Source: Oryza sativa Japonica Group
Lineage: Eukaryota > Streptophyta > Magnoliopsida > Poales > Poaceae
Reading direction: 5' to 3'
Assembly: GCF_034140825.1 (NCBI RefSeq)
Contig: NC_089036.1
Span: 23,883,001-23,947,000, forward strand
DNA length: 64,000 nt
Shown here: positions 21,940 through 34,439 of the stretch, piece by piece
Layout: each line of letters opens with the position of its first letter
Position numbering within the stretch: the stretch's first letter is position 1
Program-made: the position numbers and the translations under genes
The notes under the pieces: model-generated
Databases searched by the model: none
Told to the model about the DNA's origin: nothing
The model's input: the letters and a program-made list of their open reading frames with translations, nothing else

Positions 21940-24900
21940 TTTTAGGTGTTTAACAGCTCCCCAATCTGCTTTCTTCCTGAGAAAGCCTCGTTGTGTAGTG
22001 CCCGTTCCGTCGTAGCGCCTAGCTAACATCGTCAGATCCCAATCCCCCAATCCATCGTCAAGTTCGAATTCCAACTTCAAGTCCCCTCCAAATCAAATCT
22101 CTCGACAGAAGTCTATTTCGCCTCCCTAAAGTTTTGTGGGCCGAGCTCCCTCCCTCGGCACATCTTCTCCCTCAGCCCATCCCCTCCTCTCGCACATGCC
22201 GTGCGAGTGCGCTGAGCCGAGCCGAGAGAGAGCCCTCTCTCTCATTTTCTTGCTCTCTCTTTGTTCTCTCTCTCCCCGATTTCCCGCCAACGACACCCAA
22301 GTTGCCGCGCCGCCTGTTGCCGCGCGTGCACTGTGGTGGCCGACCGGCCGGTCGCCGCCGCCGTCAGCCCTGCCTGTTAGAGTATATGGTAGTTAGAGTC
22401 ATATTAGGATAGAATTGGTTTGTTTGGATTCCTTCCATATCTGTAATCCTTCCTTATCTTCTCCCCATGTACTCCTGTATATATTGGCTCCCTGAGACTC
22501 AATACAATATGTCCAATATTCACAGTATCCTCTCTCCCTATATTATCTAACATGGTATCAGAGCAGACGATCTAGTCGCCTCTCTCTCACGCTTCCGCTC
22601 GTCGCCCTCGGGAGGGTTTCAATCTCCTGGGGCGGCCACCGTTTTTTTTTCCTTCGCGTCGTCAAGTCGATGTCCCGAGAGAGATCGATCTCTCGGACGC
22701 TTGCGTCGTCATCAAGCGGCAGTAGCAGAGTCTCCGGTCATCATCAGTCTGCACTTCGTCCTCCACCTCCGGTCCGCCGCCTCCACCGCCCCTACCTCCG
22801 ATGGCCACCGTCGGCTTATCGACCTCCGCCGGGCTCCGCGGCCGACGGACGACCTTGTCTCCGCCTCGACCGCTGTCTTCATCAAGCTCCGCCGGGGGGA
22901 TGGACCGACGTCTTCACCGCCTCTCCGCCTGCCTTCTGCCTCGTCGCCGGCAAGACGCTGCTGGTCCGGCGTCTCTGGCACGGGCGCGCGGCCCGACACC
23001 TCGCCGCCAGGATCTGCACCATTGTCGCCGCTTGCGGCCTCGACGCCTCCGGACTCAGCTCCCTCGTCGTTGCCGCCGGTCAGCCCCTACGCGTCCGCGT
23101 CTATCTTGCCTCTCGCTCCCTGTATTGTTTGGTTGTCCGTCACTTTGCTGTGATCTTACACGTGATTAGCAAGGGAGAGGAGAGAGAGAGAAGATGGTTG
23201 CAGAGAGCTTGTTGGCTGGCTGGCTGGCTGTGGAGGGAACCGATTGTGCATGTGTCGCTGCTGCTGGTACAGTTGAGGCAGAGAGGTTGCTGGACGTGGA
23301 CTTGGTCTACGGACCATTTGAGCACGTAGGGCTGGTTGTTACTGTGCTGCTTGCTGCTGCATGTATCTTTTTTTTTCCCGATCAGAGATCGGGTTTGCGT
23401 CGTCCACCGCCTCGTCGATATCTACGCGTCTCTGACATCGGCATCGACTTCGTCGTCCTGCCCCGCGCATCTTCGGCTTGATCACCCGTTCAAGCGTCCG
23501 ACTACAACGACTTCTGTAACCGATCGTCATCGAGCATGCGTCTACGCCATCAAGCTCTGGGTTGCCGCTGTGTCGCCTCCTTGGGCCGCAGTGCCGCTGC
23601 CTATGGTCCACACCTCCATTGGCTATTGCAACGCTGAGAGGCGCCCTTCTCAGCGTGGCCTCACCGCCGGTGGACTTCTCGCCGCTGCATCGACATGGAG
23701 CTGCAGCTGTGCTGTCCTCTCGGACCATAGCTTTGCCACTTTCGTCGTCTTCATCGCCGTTCGCGCATCGACAACCTCGTCGTCCGCACTGGTCATAGTC
23801 AGCCGCTCGGGGTCTCCTTCCTCTACTTCAAGCATCGCCGCCGCATCTCCAAGCTGCCACTGTCGCCACTCTAGGCCGGTGGTGCAGCTACCTCTACATG
23901 GCTACCGATGTCGCCGTCCAGGCCGTTGGTCCCGCTATTTCGCCTTCTACTTTGTCCAGCATGACTCATCGCCAGCGTCGCCGTATCTTCCTCGACTACA
24001 CTTCGCTCTTCTCCGGCAACTGCGTGCTGCTCCGGCAATTCTCCCTCTACGCCGTTCTCGCGCTGCGACTGTCCCAGAGGCCTTCTCTGCTAGTCTCCTC
24101 CGACATTGGCGTATGATTCATGGTGGTCTCCTGTCTCGCCCGCGCGGTATTGGCAACACCGGCGCGCGCGTTTGTCCCGAGTTGTCCCGGGGTCTGGCAA
24201 GCCCTGTGTAACGTCTCGTCCTTTACGGTTCGACTACATTGGCTCTTCGGCGTCATCTTCCTCAACGACCGCCGCGATTGTATCACCGTCTTCGTCTCCA
24301 GCGCGTCCTCACGCACCATTGGTCCACGATGCCCTCCCGTCCATCCACGACCACTCTACGACGCCCCCTGCGCCTTACGGCTCGACTACCTCGACATCAT
24401 CGACTTCCCGACTTCGGCTACATCGACCACGGCTACTCTACGCACGGCTTCATCAACCACGGCTCTCTCGGCTCCTTCGCTTTGGTTACATCGACTATGG
24501 CACAAAGGGCTATCATCTGTGTTGAGTACTCTTTCCGGTTTCTTCTCCAGTCCAAGTGTCCGCGCTGCTCACGCTTGGACTGCGGGGGATGTTAGAGTAT
24601 ATGGTAGTTAGAGTCATATTAGGATAGGATTGGTTTGTTTGGATTCCTTCCATATATGTAATTCTTCCTTATCTTCTCCCCATGTACTCCTATATATATC
24701 GGCCCCCCTGAGGCTCAATACAATGTGTCCAATATTCGCAGTATCCTCTCTCCCTATACTATCTAACACTGCCGCGCCTGTGCCGTCTGTGCCCGCGCTG
24801 CCACCCTGTAGCCGCTCCGCTCCACACCGCCCCTAGCCGTCATCGCCGGCGTCATCCACTCCGGCCCCGCCCTCCGTGCGCGTGCGTCCAAGGGATGGAG

Positions 24901-25588
24901 GTAGAGCCCTGCCTCATCGCTCCTTCTCCCTCCTTCCTTTCCCGTTTTGGCAAGGAGTGCCCCCCCTTTCTTTCTTCTTTTTCTTCTTTTTCCTCCCCTC
25001 GCCGGCGTCATCCTCTGTCGCCGATTTGGCCGCGTGCGCCGAGCGCCAGCCGAGCCATTTGACTGCCCAAGGTCGGTTCTCCCCTCCCAAACCGACATCG
25101 CCATCCCAATCTCTCTTGTTTTCACTCTCCACCGCTGTCGCACACCATTGTCGTCTCGCTGTCGCCGTCCGTCGCTGAGCGTGCCGGAGGAGCTGGCGCG
25201 TTCGTGGACGCGTGACGTGAACTCCGCGCTCCCGCTTCATCCCCTTCCTCGGCCAAAACGATCACGTTTCGCGCCGTGTCCTCTCTTCACGGCGCCCTGT
25301 CCCGTCGCGGTATCCCCTCCGTTCCCCCTCCTCGCTCTCCCTCCTCCCCGTAGCACACCCGATAGCTAGTAGGCGCCACCCCAAGCCCCGCCGCCGCTCG
25401 GCATGGTCTCGCCGCCATTGCCGCCCGTCGCTTGCCCTCCTCGGCTCTGCTTCGTCCAATCCGACGCTAGGAACGAGTCCCGGTGGTCGTGTGTCTGCTC
25501 TAGCTTCAAGAAATCGAACCCTCGTCGTCACGTCGTGCTTTCCCTCTTTTGCCGCCGCCGACGAACACCGCCGCAATCCGCCGCCGTC
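21940..25588. mobile_element. Long-LTR fragment (gypsy-like), interrupted and 3'-truncated
   Basis: Blocks 21985-22374 and 24769-25588 align with the solo LTR at 27152-31137 (for example AAATCAAAT.CTC..CA.AAGTCTA, and TCGTCATC plus GGAGGCAGAGCC-like runs) but are diverged. A younger element (22375-24768) splits the two blocks. The right edge ends abruptly at the F-box relic at about 25589 and lacks the LTR 3' end. It is an old, broken copy; the left edge is uncertain by about 50 bp. Confidence 0.7.
22375..24768 (+). mobile_element. Short non-autonomous LTR retrotransposon
   Basis: The 5' LTR is 22375-22552 (178 bp) and the 3' LTR 24590-24768 (179 bp). Both run TGTTAGAGTATATGG...ATCTAACA. A perfect 5-bp duplication CTGCC lies at 22370-22374 and 24769-24773. 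A primer-binding site (TGGTATCAGAGCA, 22553-22565) directly follows the 5' LTR, and a purine-rich tract (GCGGGGGA) precedes the 3' LTR. These features are copia-like. The 2.0-kb internal region shows no recognisable gag or pol, so it depends on another element. It looks structurally whole at its ends. The two LTRs differ at roughly 11 places by eye (about 6%), suggesting an insertion some 2-2.5 million years ago at usual rice rates. Confidence 0.9.
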
Positions 25589-25810
25589 GGAAGGGCGACA
25601 CGGCGGAGCGCCAGTGCCGGCACGTCGACGCGAAGCTCGGGTGGCTCGACCACCCGAGCCTATCTAGGACGAGCACGAGCATGTCCAACGGGAGAGACGA
25701 CCAGTCCATCTGCTTCCGCTTCTTTTTCGCCGGCCTGGCTGGTGTTCCACACGCGAGAGTTCGTGCGTGCGTGCGTGCGTGTCCGCGATGGCCTGCACGG
25801 CGTAATATAG
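25589..25810 (-). pseudogene. F-box gene relic (N-terminal part only)
   Basis: On the minus strand it encodes [20 protein letters not shown] followed by the [11 protein letters not shown] core. This matches residues 37-76 of the F-box gene at 4861-6075. Just after this F-box the sequence switches to LTR DNA, and the whole beta-propeller is missing. It remains head-to-head with DUF295-3, as in the ancestral block. Confidence 0.85.
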
Positions 25811-26154
25811 GTCGGCTTCCGCTTGTAGTTTTTGTTAGTTTGCTATCCAATCTCCAAATAGATGCATACTGGAGTACTAGTACAATTAATTTTGATGTCG
25901 TGTAGGAATTCATGTTTCCTTTTCCTGATCTACAGGCCGGTGCAGATTATAATTGGTAGGAGTTACTGATTGTAGGTCTTAGGTGTGCATACTTCTTCGC
26001 TTCTTTATCTCTTGTAGACTTGTACTACTATTAAATCGCTTCTTTATCTCGGATGATTTGGAACAGAAATCACGAGACAACACTTGTAGGATTTCTAAAA
26101 CACTGCACAAATTCGTATACCGAAAGATCGATCGGCCAGTCGTCCGTCGAAATC
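25811..26154. promoter_or_regulatory. F-box relic/DUF295-3 intergenic region
   Basis: It is a shortened version of the 6142-6403/20098-20395 region (ATATAGGTCGGCTTCCGCTT, TGCTATCCAATCTCC, GTGTAGGAATTCATGTTTCC). It leads into the DUF295-3 start at 26155. Confidence 0.6.
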
Positions 26155-29100
26155 ATGGAGGAGGCAGTCAACGCATCTGCCGCTCTGGATCCCAAGCTTG
26201 CTCCTCTGCTGCTGTTCGGCCACGGCGACGCCACGTTCCTGTACAGCGTGCCGAAGAGAGCGCTGCTGCCAATGCCAACGCCAACGAGGGTGGGCGACGG
26301 CGGCGTCGACGACATGATGAGAGGCCACCGCTGGTGGACCACGGCGCAGGGCTGGTTGCTCATGGCGCGCCGCGGCTCGCCGTGCACATTCTTATGGGAC
26401 CCTTTCACCGGCCGCCGTGCCGGGCTGCCCCCCGACCACGACGGCACCGTCCTCGCCGCCGAAGGCAGCCATCGCCGGAGGTGCCTCCTGTCATGCTGCG
26501 GTCCCATGGACCCGACCAGCTGCACCGTGCTCGTCATCGACCTCGCCTACCCGGAGCTCTGGTATTGCCGCCCCGGCGACAACCAGTGGGTGAAGCTCCA
26601 TCAACATCCGTACCAGTACCGCAACCCTGCCCACCGTGACGCCATCATCTGGGGATTACGCCAGCTTACGGCGATCGACGGCAAGTTCTACACCGAAGAA
26701 CTCTCTGGCATTGTCGGCGTCCTCGAGTTCTCGCCGGAGGTGGCGTTCACCAAGATCGCCGTACACGACGTCGATAGGAGACCGGCGGTGTACAAGAAAC
26801 GTACTACTAGCTTCGTGGAATCAAACGGGGAGCTGCACTCCGTTGTCTTCTCTCACCCGATCGGATGTGACCGGATTGTCGCGCGTGTAGGCGTTTACAG
26901 GTTGAGCATTAATCCGACGACAACGCAGGAGCAAAGATCAGCAGCGTGGGTGAAGGTGGATTCGCTAGGTGGTAGAGCGTTCTTCGTTGAGATTGGCAGT
27001 TTTGGAGCGTCATTTGATGCAGAGGGAACATGCTTGAGAGGGAATTGTGTCTACTACTCGGGGTTCAATGGAAAAGTATTGTGTGTATACGACATGGAAC
27101 GAGGAACTACGGCTGTAATCAATCCCGGCGCACATCTTCCGTATCACCAGTTGTAGCGCCCGTTCCGTCGTGGCGCCTAGCGGGAAAATTATCTCTTAAA
27201 AACCCTAATTGCGAAATTTGTTTCCTTGCTCGTTGTGTAGTGTCCGTGCCATCTCAGATCTCAAATCCCCGATCTATCATCGAGTTCAATTCCGAATCCA
27301 AATCCTTCCAAATCAAATTCCTCCGCAAAAGTCTAGTTTGCCTCCCCCGGGGTCGATGGGCCGAATCCCTCTCGGCCCATCTCCCCCTCCCTCCCGGCGC
27401 TCTCTCCCTTTCTCTCTCGCTCTCTCTCCCTCCTCTCCCTCCGCTCCGCTCCGCCCGCGCGCTGCACGCGCGAGCGCGTGAGCCGCGCCGAGCGCTCCCC
27501 CTCCGCTCTGCCCGCATGCGCGTGAGCCGCCCGCGCCGAGCGCCCCTCCCCCTCCGCTCTGCCCGCGCGCGTGCGCGTGAGCCGCCCGCGCCGAGCCGAG
27601 CCCTCCTCTTCGCTCCCTCGCTGCCGCTCCCCGCGCTCGTTCGCGCGCGCGCCCGCGTGGTTGCCGCCCGTGCCGCGCCGTCTACGCCGTCCGCGTCACC
27701 CGGTCCCGCTGCCCTGCCGCCTGCAGCCGCGCCGCCGCTCGGCCCCGCAGCCAGCGCGCGTGCCCGAGCCGCGCCGCTCCATCCGCCGCGCCTCCCGTTG
27801 CAAGCCGCGCGCGCGTGCCGAGTGGCCGACCGCCTGGTCGCCGCCGTCGTCAGCGCCTGCCCACGCCTGTCGCCCGTGTCGCCGCTCCACTCCAAACCGC
27901 CCCGCCGTCATCGCCGTCGTCATCGCCTCGGCCCCGCCACTCCGCGCGCAAGCCGCCAAGGAACGGAGGCAGAGCCCTCCTCCCTCTGCCGCGACGCCCC
28001 CGCTCCCCTCCTCCTTTTCCCAAAGAAGAAAGGGGCGAGCCCCCCCTTTCTCTCCCTCCTTTTTCCCCTTTTCCTCCCGCCGGCGTCATCCTCCCTCCGC
28101 CCTGTCGCCGATTGGACGCGAGTGCCGAGCGCCAGCTCGCGCCTTGACCGCCCAAGTCGGTTTCCAAACCGACATTGCCGCCCTTTAAGGCCCCGGGCGC
28201 CCTCCCTCTCTTCTCCTCCCATCGCCTCCACTCCATTGTTGCTGCCCCTCTGTTTCGCTGTCGCCGTTCGTCGTTGCGCGCGTCGGAGGAACCGGCACAA
28301 GCGAGGACGCGGAAGGGGACTCCGGGCGCTCGTCTTCCTCCTCTTCCCCGGCCCGAGGCCGGAGAGATTACTCTCGCGCCGTCGGCCTCTCGTCACAGCG
28401 CCCCTCCTCATCTCGGTAGTGCCTCCCTCCGTTCTTCCTCCTCGCTCCATCTCCCCCCCTTAGTTTTCGGTAGTAGCTCGAGTAGCCTCCCCGTAGCTAG
28501 CCGGCGCCGCCCCGACCGTTGCCGTCGCTCGCTGTGTGCTGGCCGCCGTCGCCGCCCGAGCTCCGTAGCACCCGCTCGTCGCCGGCCTCGCTCGGCGTAG
28601 CTCCGCCCAATCCGACGCTAGCAACGGATTCCCGTGGCCGCGTAGATGCTCTCACCGCCGGGATTTGGCCCCTCGTGACCTCGTCGCCGTTTCCCCCTTT
28701 TCTTTCCGCCGGGTGCCGCCGCCGCAATCCGCCGCCGACGGACTCCCTCCGGCGAATCCGAGCCGTTAGCTCGCTCCCTCTCACTCTCCCTCGTCATCCC
28801 GGTGTACGCCCCGTCGCCCCTCATCATCGCAAGGCGTCCCCGAGAAACCGCCACCGCCCGCCGTCCATTCGCGGCCGACGCCTTCGTCTTCCTCCCGCCA
28901 GCCCACGTGGCAGCCACGTAGGCGCCACGTCGGCGCCAGCTCGACCGAGGTCGGGTCGGGCCGACCCCGGTCAGCCCCTCCCGTGCGCACGTTCTACCGC
29001 GAGCCGTGAGGCTGCGCGTGGGCCCGCCGCATCCGTTCCTCCGCGAACCGCGCGCGTGCACCGCGTCCCAGCCCCGCCCGCGCGCGCGCGCCGCGTGCTC

Positions 29101-31516
29101 GCTCCGCACGGTGAACGGAGTCACCGACAAGTGGGTCCCACCCGGGACCACGCGCGGTGAGCCCGGTCCACCGGCTCTCTCTCTCTCCTCCCTCCCGCGC
29201 GAGCGCGCGCCTTGGGCCGGCCGGCCCATTTAGCTCGGCCAGACCGCCCCAATTCTCTCGGGCCGCGCCCTAGCCGCCCGAGAAAAGTCTATATTCCCTC
29301 CCTCTTTTCTTTTCTTTTATTTTCTTTTCAAAAAGGATTTAATTAAATCCTTTTCCTTTAGACCAAAAATCCAATAATCTTAGAAATTCAATATCTTCCC
29401 AACCATAAATCCGTTTGACTCCGTTCAACTTCCAAAATTCCTCAAATCTCGAGATCTATCTAATGGCACGCTTAGAGGTCATTAATAGGGCTTTATTTTC
29501 GCCGTTTGTTGAGTTGTCCCGTTTCGCGTGTAGTTTCGGAGCCCGAAGACCCGCAGTGCGAGGATTTCGAGGATCAAGCTCCAGATCTCGAGCAAGGCAA
29601 GCCACCTTTGAACATCTTGAGCCTATATTTGAAATTTAATTATGTTGCTTGAAAAATATTATGCATTGATAGGACCGCACTTAATCTGTTTGTCCCGTCT
29701 GCAAGGCAGATTGGCGGACCTACCTAGTTTGTTGCATTTGATCCTTCCTTTGTTAATTGTTATATCATGTCCCCTTGTATCCATCTAGTTGTGTCTCGAT
29801 ATTCGTGCACCCTGTGCGAGTATCGACGGACGCCTTCAAACTTAAAATTTGAATAACAACTTGGGTAAAACTTGGGTTTTACAAAAGACTTGGAAAACCC
29901 GGCACCTGGGTCGGTGCTTGCGAACTAAATGAATTTCCAAAACCGCGGACCGGGGAACGTACCGGGAGTACGGTTTCCCGCTCTTGCACTTAAGGACCGT
30001 TTCCTTGGAATTTCATCCAAACATAAGACAAGTACGACCATATGGGTGGAATGGGACACCCCTAGCTGAGTAACTAGCTTATCAGGGGAGCCTTGATGCC
30101 GAGAGACATGTGGATTCGCCGAGGTGGTGTCGGGGAGGACTCTGGGCTTCCTGGCACAGTATGGTCTGGGACCTAACCTGTTGTTGGTCTGGGACCCCTC
30201 TCGTCGGCATATGGTAAACCTGTGTCGGCTTTGGAAATGCCTTGTTATGAAAGCTTGGAGGTCTCCCGATGTGGCTGATTCCCACGGGCTGGGTGATCCG
30301 GGTTAGTAATGTCGTGTGGGTAAAGTGTACCCCCTCTGCAGAGGTTAACAAACTGTTCGAACAGCCGTGCCCACGGTCATGGGCGGATGTGAGGTGATTC
30401 CTAGCGTAGTTTTGTTTGACTACTGCTTGTGAAATTACGGTTGTGGAAAGGGGTTCGATGTTTGAAAAATCTGCAGCTGATGGGATCAGCTAGGCCCGGG
30501 TGGCCGTTTGAAAGTTGTTGGCCCGGGTGGCCGTTTGAAAAACTGTTGGCCGGGTGCCAACCTTGATTCAATTCTAAAGACTGATACATTGCACATACTC
30601 CGAGCGGACGAGACGCACTGTCTCATCCGTGTCGTTTGAGAAGCACTCACTTAGTTGTTTTTAGAAAAGAGTTCAAATAAAATCAATTGCAAAAACAACA
30701 GCCTTTCCTCGAAGCCTGCATTAAACACTTATTTCCCATGGCTTGTTGAGTACTCCCGTACTCACCCTTGCTCTATATAAATAATCCTCCCCCCCCAGTT
30801 GCTGAAGAAGATGAAGCGGAAGCTGCTGATGAGTAGTTCTTCCAGGAGCAAGCCGGCTACGATGAGTTTTAGGGTTTCGGCCTAGTTCCCAAGTCGCGCC
30901 TGTGTTGTTTGGTCCAAGTCCTGGCTTCCGTTTCCCTTTTGTAATGCAGTTGTGAGCTCGGGATCTGTCCGCAGCCCAACATGACTGTACCTCTACTCTA
31001 TAATAAAGAGACCTCTGTTGCTGTGATATTCTGTCTCCCTGTGATACCAGCACTGTTTCCTGGGACTGGTATCGAATAACAGGTTAATTTGGAGCGTCAC
31101 GGGCTAGTTCCGGTCGGGACTAGTTCGGGGCGTGACACCAGTCGCCTCAAGTATTGATGCCAACATTTCCTGCAGGATGTTACGGCAGACCAACTCGAAG
31201 TGTTGAAAGCATCTATCAGGTAGGGACAATAATTCTGAAAAATGCTAATGAGGTAAAAGACACTAAGGTAAATAAGGTAAAGAGGGATGTTCAATTTTTC
31301 GAGGGTGGTTGTACCTATTTGCCGATTTTTATTCAGAATACGAGAGTGACAAAGCAGAAAGATAAGTTAATAAATCAGAAGAAGAGTAAGAGGTCCATGG
31401 CTGGAATACCTCCTTGTCGAGGCGAAGGGGCAAGCAGCCCCAAAACGAAAAACTCATACCGTGGTTGTGGCTTTCCCTTGGAGGCGCTCAAACGTCTCCT
31501 GGGTACGAAGAAGTAG
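26155..31516 (+). pseudogene. DUF295 gene copy 3, split by a solo LTR
   Basis: The 5' part, 26155-27151, encodes about 332 residues nearly identical to copies 2 and 4, through the DUF295 signature and up to LPYHQ. The 3' part, 31138-31516, encodes the remaining tail to KRLLGTKK. Between them lies a 3,986-bp solo LTR flanked by CCAGT duplications. Translation from the first part stops directly at the junction, so the gene would yield a protein lacking its last 120 or so residues. The interruption falls after the beta-propeller, so a truncated but folded product is conceivable. An in-frame ATG at 26053 could extend the N-terminus, but the MEEA start is conserved in all copies. Confidence 0.85.
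27152..31137. mobile_element. Solo LTR, 3,986 bp, Ty3/gypsy-like, in DUF295-3
   Basis: It starts TGTAGCGCCCGTTCC, ends TTCGGGGCGTGACA and has a perfect 5-bp duplication CCAGT (27147-27151 and 31138-31142). The first 2 kb are very GC-rich; the rest is more balanced. Only one LTR is present and no internal domain is seen. Related sequences are the fragment at 21940-25588 and, more distantly, the solo LTR at 10886-14017. Long-LTR families such as RIRE3/RIRE8 are a tentative match from memory. Confidence 0.85.
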
Positions 31517-32090
31517 GAGTGCACTACATGGAGGATCCAACTTACCTTTTTATGCCAACTCGATGAGTGTGTTTTTAGTTAACTCATTCATTTAGAATAT
31601 GCAGTAATGTTAGCTCGGCTATATGACGTCTATTAATTTCATTAAGTTTTGGCCACTACTAAGTGATTGGGAGCTCTTTTTCTCTGTAACTTTATGAAAC
31701 CAAACCTTCTCGTTGCATTAAGAGAATGATTTGGTAAATTTTCTTTGATAAAATAAGTTAGAAAATATTAAAATTAATTATGACCTTTTGTTTTTCCAAA
31801 TATTTGTTAATTTGGCAATAATTTATTCAAATTCAGTAAAAGAATGTGTTAAAATTTCAAAAATTTTCGTTTGGAGTGGTGCCTACCGAAATTTTCTAGC
31901 TTTTTAGAAAGAAAAAATCCTGCTTATACCCGGTTTTAGAATTGAGGGCCGCAATTGAAACTCGACCTCCTCCATAAGAGACGGAAGTGGACTTTTCCAA
32001 CTGAAAAGCATTTCCTGCCTGAAACCGGAGAGTGAGAGTCAGAGACTCGTTGTTCTAAAAAAAAGTTCTGAAAAAAAAGTGAGAGACCCT
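31517..32090 (+). other. DUF295-3 3' flank
   Basis: AT-rich flank colinear with 50635-51240 after DUF295-4. It includes TTAAGAGAATGATTTGGTAAATTTTC and a stretch similar to the RPN7 upstream region further right. No gene was seen. Confidence 0.6.
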
Positions 32091-32961
32091 CAATCCCTCC
32101 CCAACCGGAACACCCACTCCGACGAGAACGACATGGACGCCGGCGGCGAGGAGGAGAAGCAGGAGCGCCACCGGGTTGATGGTGCTTCGCCTTCCATGGT
32201 CGCCCTCCGCTCCGACGTCCTCCACGCCGTACGGCACCGCACCGCCGTCTCTCTCCCTCTCTCTCTCTCCATCCATCGGCCGGCTCCCCGCCTGCACGCC
32301 GGTAGCTGACGTGTTTTGGTTTTTCTTTTCTTTTCTTTTTTTATGCGGGGTTGGCTGCCGGACGACGCGCTGCTGGCCGAGACGCGCGCCGCGGATCGAC
32401 GGGTCGTGTTACTCTTATTGCTCAGAAAATTAGGTTTGCCCGTTGCTGTTCTTATGGCTGTAGGCAACTCAAGTCTATGTGGGGATAAATTTTGTGACAA
32501 CTCAAGTCTTTGCTACGATTCGTTTGCCTAAACGAACAGGTGTAATTGGGCTTGTAGAAAAGCAATATGCCAATATAGATTCCTAAGGATCACAATTCAC
32601 AACTTCCCAACCAATATAAAAATTTCTGCACCCTCGTCACCAAGGATAAAACCCAATGTGAACTAATGTGAAGGAAAGTCGAGATATAGAACTTCATTAG
32701 AGCGTAAATAGTATCCTTTGGTTCCAGACATCAACACATGCCCTTTTAGCTGGTCGCATATATCTTCCGTGCTGCTCTCCGCATTTGTTCTGTATCTAAT
32801 GTTTCAGTTACTAGCAAGTTTGATAAGAATCATTGCTTCCTCTGAAAGTAATTATTTTTCATGTATCAAGAATTGCTGACGCTGAAGAGAATTTGGGTGA
32901 GGTTGAAGTGCGTGAGGCCCATATAGCCAAATCCTTGTACTTCATAAGGGTTGGGGAGAAG
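32091..32961 (+). pseudogene. RPN7 relic, exons 1-2 (copy in block 2)
   Basis: Exon-1 remains begin at the ATG at 32133 (MDAGGEE) and continue as pieces to about 32400. They are disrupted by deletions and by an inserted CT-rich stretch (CATCGGCCGGCTCCCCGCC) that is also present in the relic at 51267. Exon 2 is 32871-32961, matching 63731-63821 of RPN7 with intact AG and GT borders. Exon 3 of RPN7 is not present; TELO2-like sequence follows instead. The frame is broken in exon 1, so this is a pseudogene. Confidence 0.8.
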
Positions 32962-33060
32962 GTATAAATCTGTATATCTCTATACTTTACCCTGTGACCT
33001 GGTTGACAAAGTACATGCTCGAAATTTAGCTACTTCAGTGACAGGGGACCTCCTGTTGCA

Positions 33061-34250
33061 GGTCCTTGGAGGGAAGTCTCATAATCAGGACACTTCTGAA
33101 TTGGTCACACTGGTATGAAAGAGTTTCATCTATCATGTCAAGTTAAATCAGGGAAATCTTGTAAATCGCGTCTTGGAAAAACTAAAGATTTGCAGTCGGA
33201 GTGGTCCAAAAACAAATTTCCTTTGTATGCTTATGCTGCTGCTTTTATGTTCCTAGTCATGCAAGAATATGATAAAAGATCACATGGTATTGACTTCCTC
33301 AATCGGGACTTTGTTGTCCGAGGTAAATTGATATACATGCTCGGTGTCTGTATGAAGTGCATGGCAATGCATCCGGAAGCATCAGCTGTTGCCCCAGGTC
33401 TTCTTGATATGATCAGATCTAGGTATGCCAAGCCTAAACAAACATTTCCCTGTTAAGGAATTTTATTGGTAAGTTACCATTTTGACATCAAATTTTGTTC
33501 TACAGAGCTGTTTGACAACATCCTGAAGCATATGTCAGAAGGTCTGTGTTGTTTGCAGCTTCTTGCATATTGATAGCGCTGCACCTGTTGTATGTCTCAT
33601 CAGCTCTTATAGAAGGAAATCAGGACATTCTACATACACATATGGGTTCTTCATGTTGCAGAAGCTGATCCTGATACAGAATGCACATATCAGTATGTAT
33701 TTTGGTCACTATTGGGGGGGGGGGGGGGAATTATAGTACAATAGGCTCAGCACATAATACTAACAGGGTTATTTTTCAACCAACAAAGTACAGGTTTTCA
33801 GGGTAAACTTTATATCAAATTCATTTGCGTCGCCTTTAATTTTATCCTGAAGGAAGAGTGCTTTCACCCTGAGATGATTCACCATCTGAAAAATAAAAAG
33901 CTAATAACTCCCACCTTATGCTTTAGTTTCCTGTGACATACTTCTTTCTATCATTCCTTTAAGTCTTCTACTTCAACCAGTGATCCAGCTCTTTTCAGTA
34001 ATGTGTAGAGAAAATTCGGACTCTTTTTTTTCAAAAAAAAAAACGTATAATGAGAAACCATTTCAGTACGCTGGAACTCAGTAACTTCTCACAATGTCAT
34101 CTAACTCCTCCATTGGCATGTCTGTCTCCTTGCAGGCCATTATGACCTGTTTGCAACTTCGTTCTGAGATCTTCAGACATCACAAGCACTGAATCGGTGG
34201 ATCACAGCATGGCCAGCAGCTGCAGGTCTCTGCCTTTTAAGCTTGATACC
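33061..34250 (+). pseudogene. TELO2-like C-terminal exons, relic 1
   Basis: A stretch encoding FPLYAYAAAFMFLVMQEYDK, then a DFLNRDFVVRGKLIYMLGVC piece and a MHPEASAVAP piece, lies at about 33200-33420. An exon at about 33507-33690 (QHPEAYVRR-, LIEGNQDI- and AEADPDTEC-like, with frame breaks) and another at 34138-34240 (CLQLRSEI- and RALESADH-like) follow. This is the pattern I recognise as the C-terminal domain of plant TEL2/TELO2 homologues, which act with TTI1/TTI2 in PIKK maturation. The attribution is from memory. A G-homopolymer of 14 lies at 33714-33728. Confidence 0.6.
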
Positions 34251-34439
34251 ATCAATGTACTGGATTAGAAATATAAATCGATCAATGTATTTGGGATTCA
34301 GAGTGCTACATTTTTCGTCATTTATACATAGAACATGAATTCCCAACATGAATTGATTTATGTGAAACGTCTGTTCCAGATTACTACTATGTTTGAAAAC
34401 TTTGAACTGATTAGTTGAGCAAAAGAAAATTACTACATG

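Noticed and set aside
22670-24595. Several overlapping open frames of 100-290 codons inside the short LTR element
   Set aside because: They are Ser/Arg/Pro-rich, occur in several frames at once and show no gag, protease, reverse transcriptase or integrase pattern.
27030-28463. A 477-codon open frame across the end of DUF295-3 and the following GC-rich DNA
   Set aside because: It lies mostly in the GC-rich part of the solo LTR, is dominated by Pro/Arg/Ser low complexity and overlaps DUF295-3 in another frame. It is a chance frame.
33115-33456. A 113-codon open frame as a stand-alone small gene
   Set aside because: It aligns in position with the TELO2-like relic exon and its degraded counterpart at 52500-52880, so it is a pseudogene exon, not a new gene.
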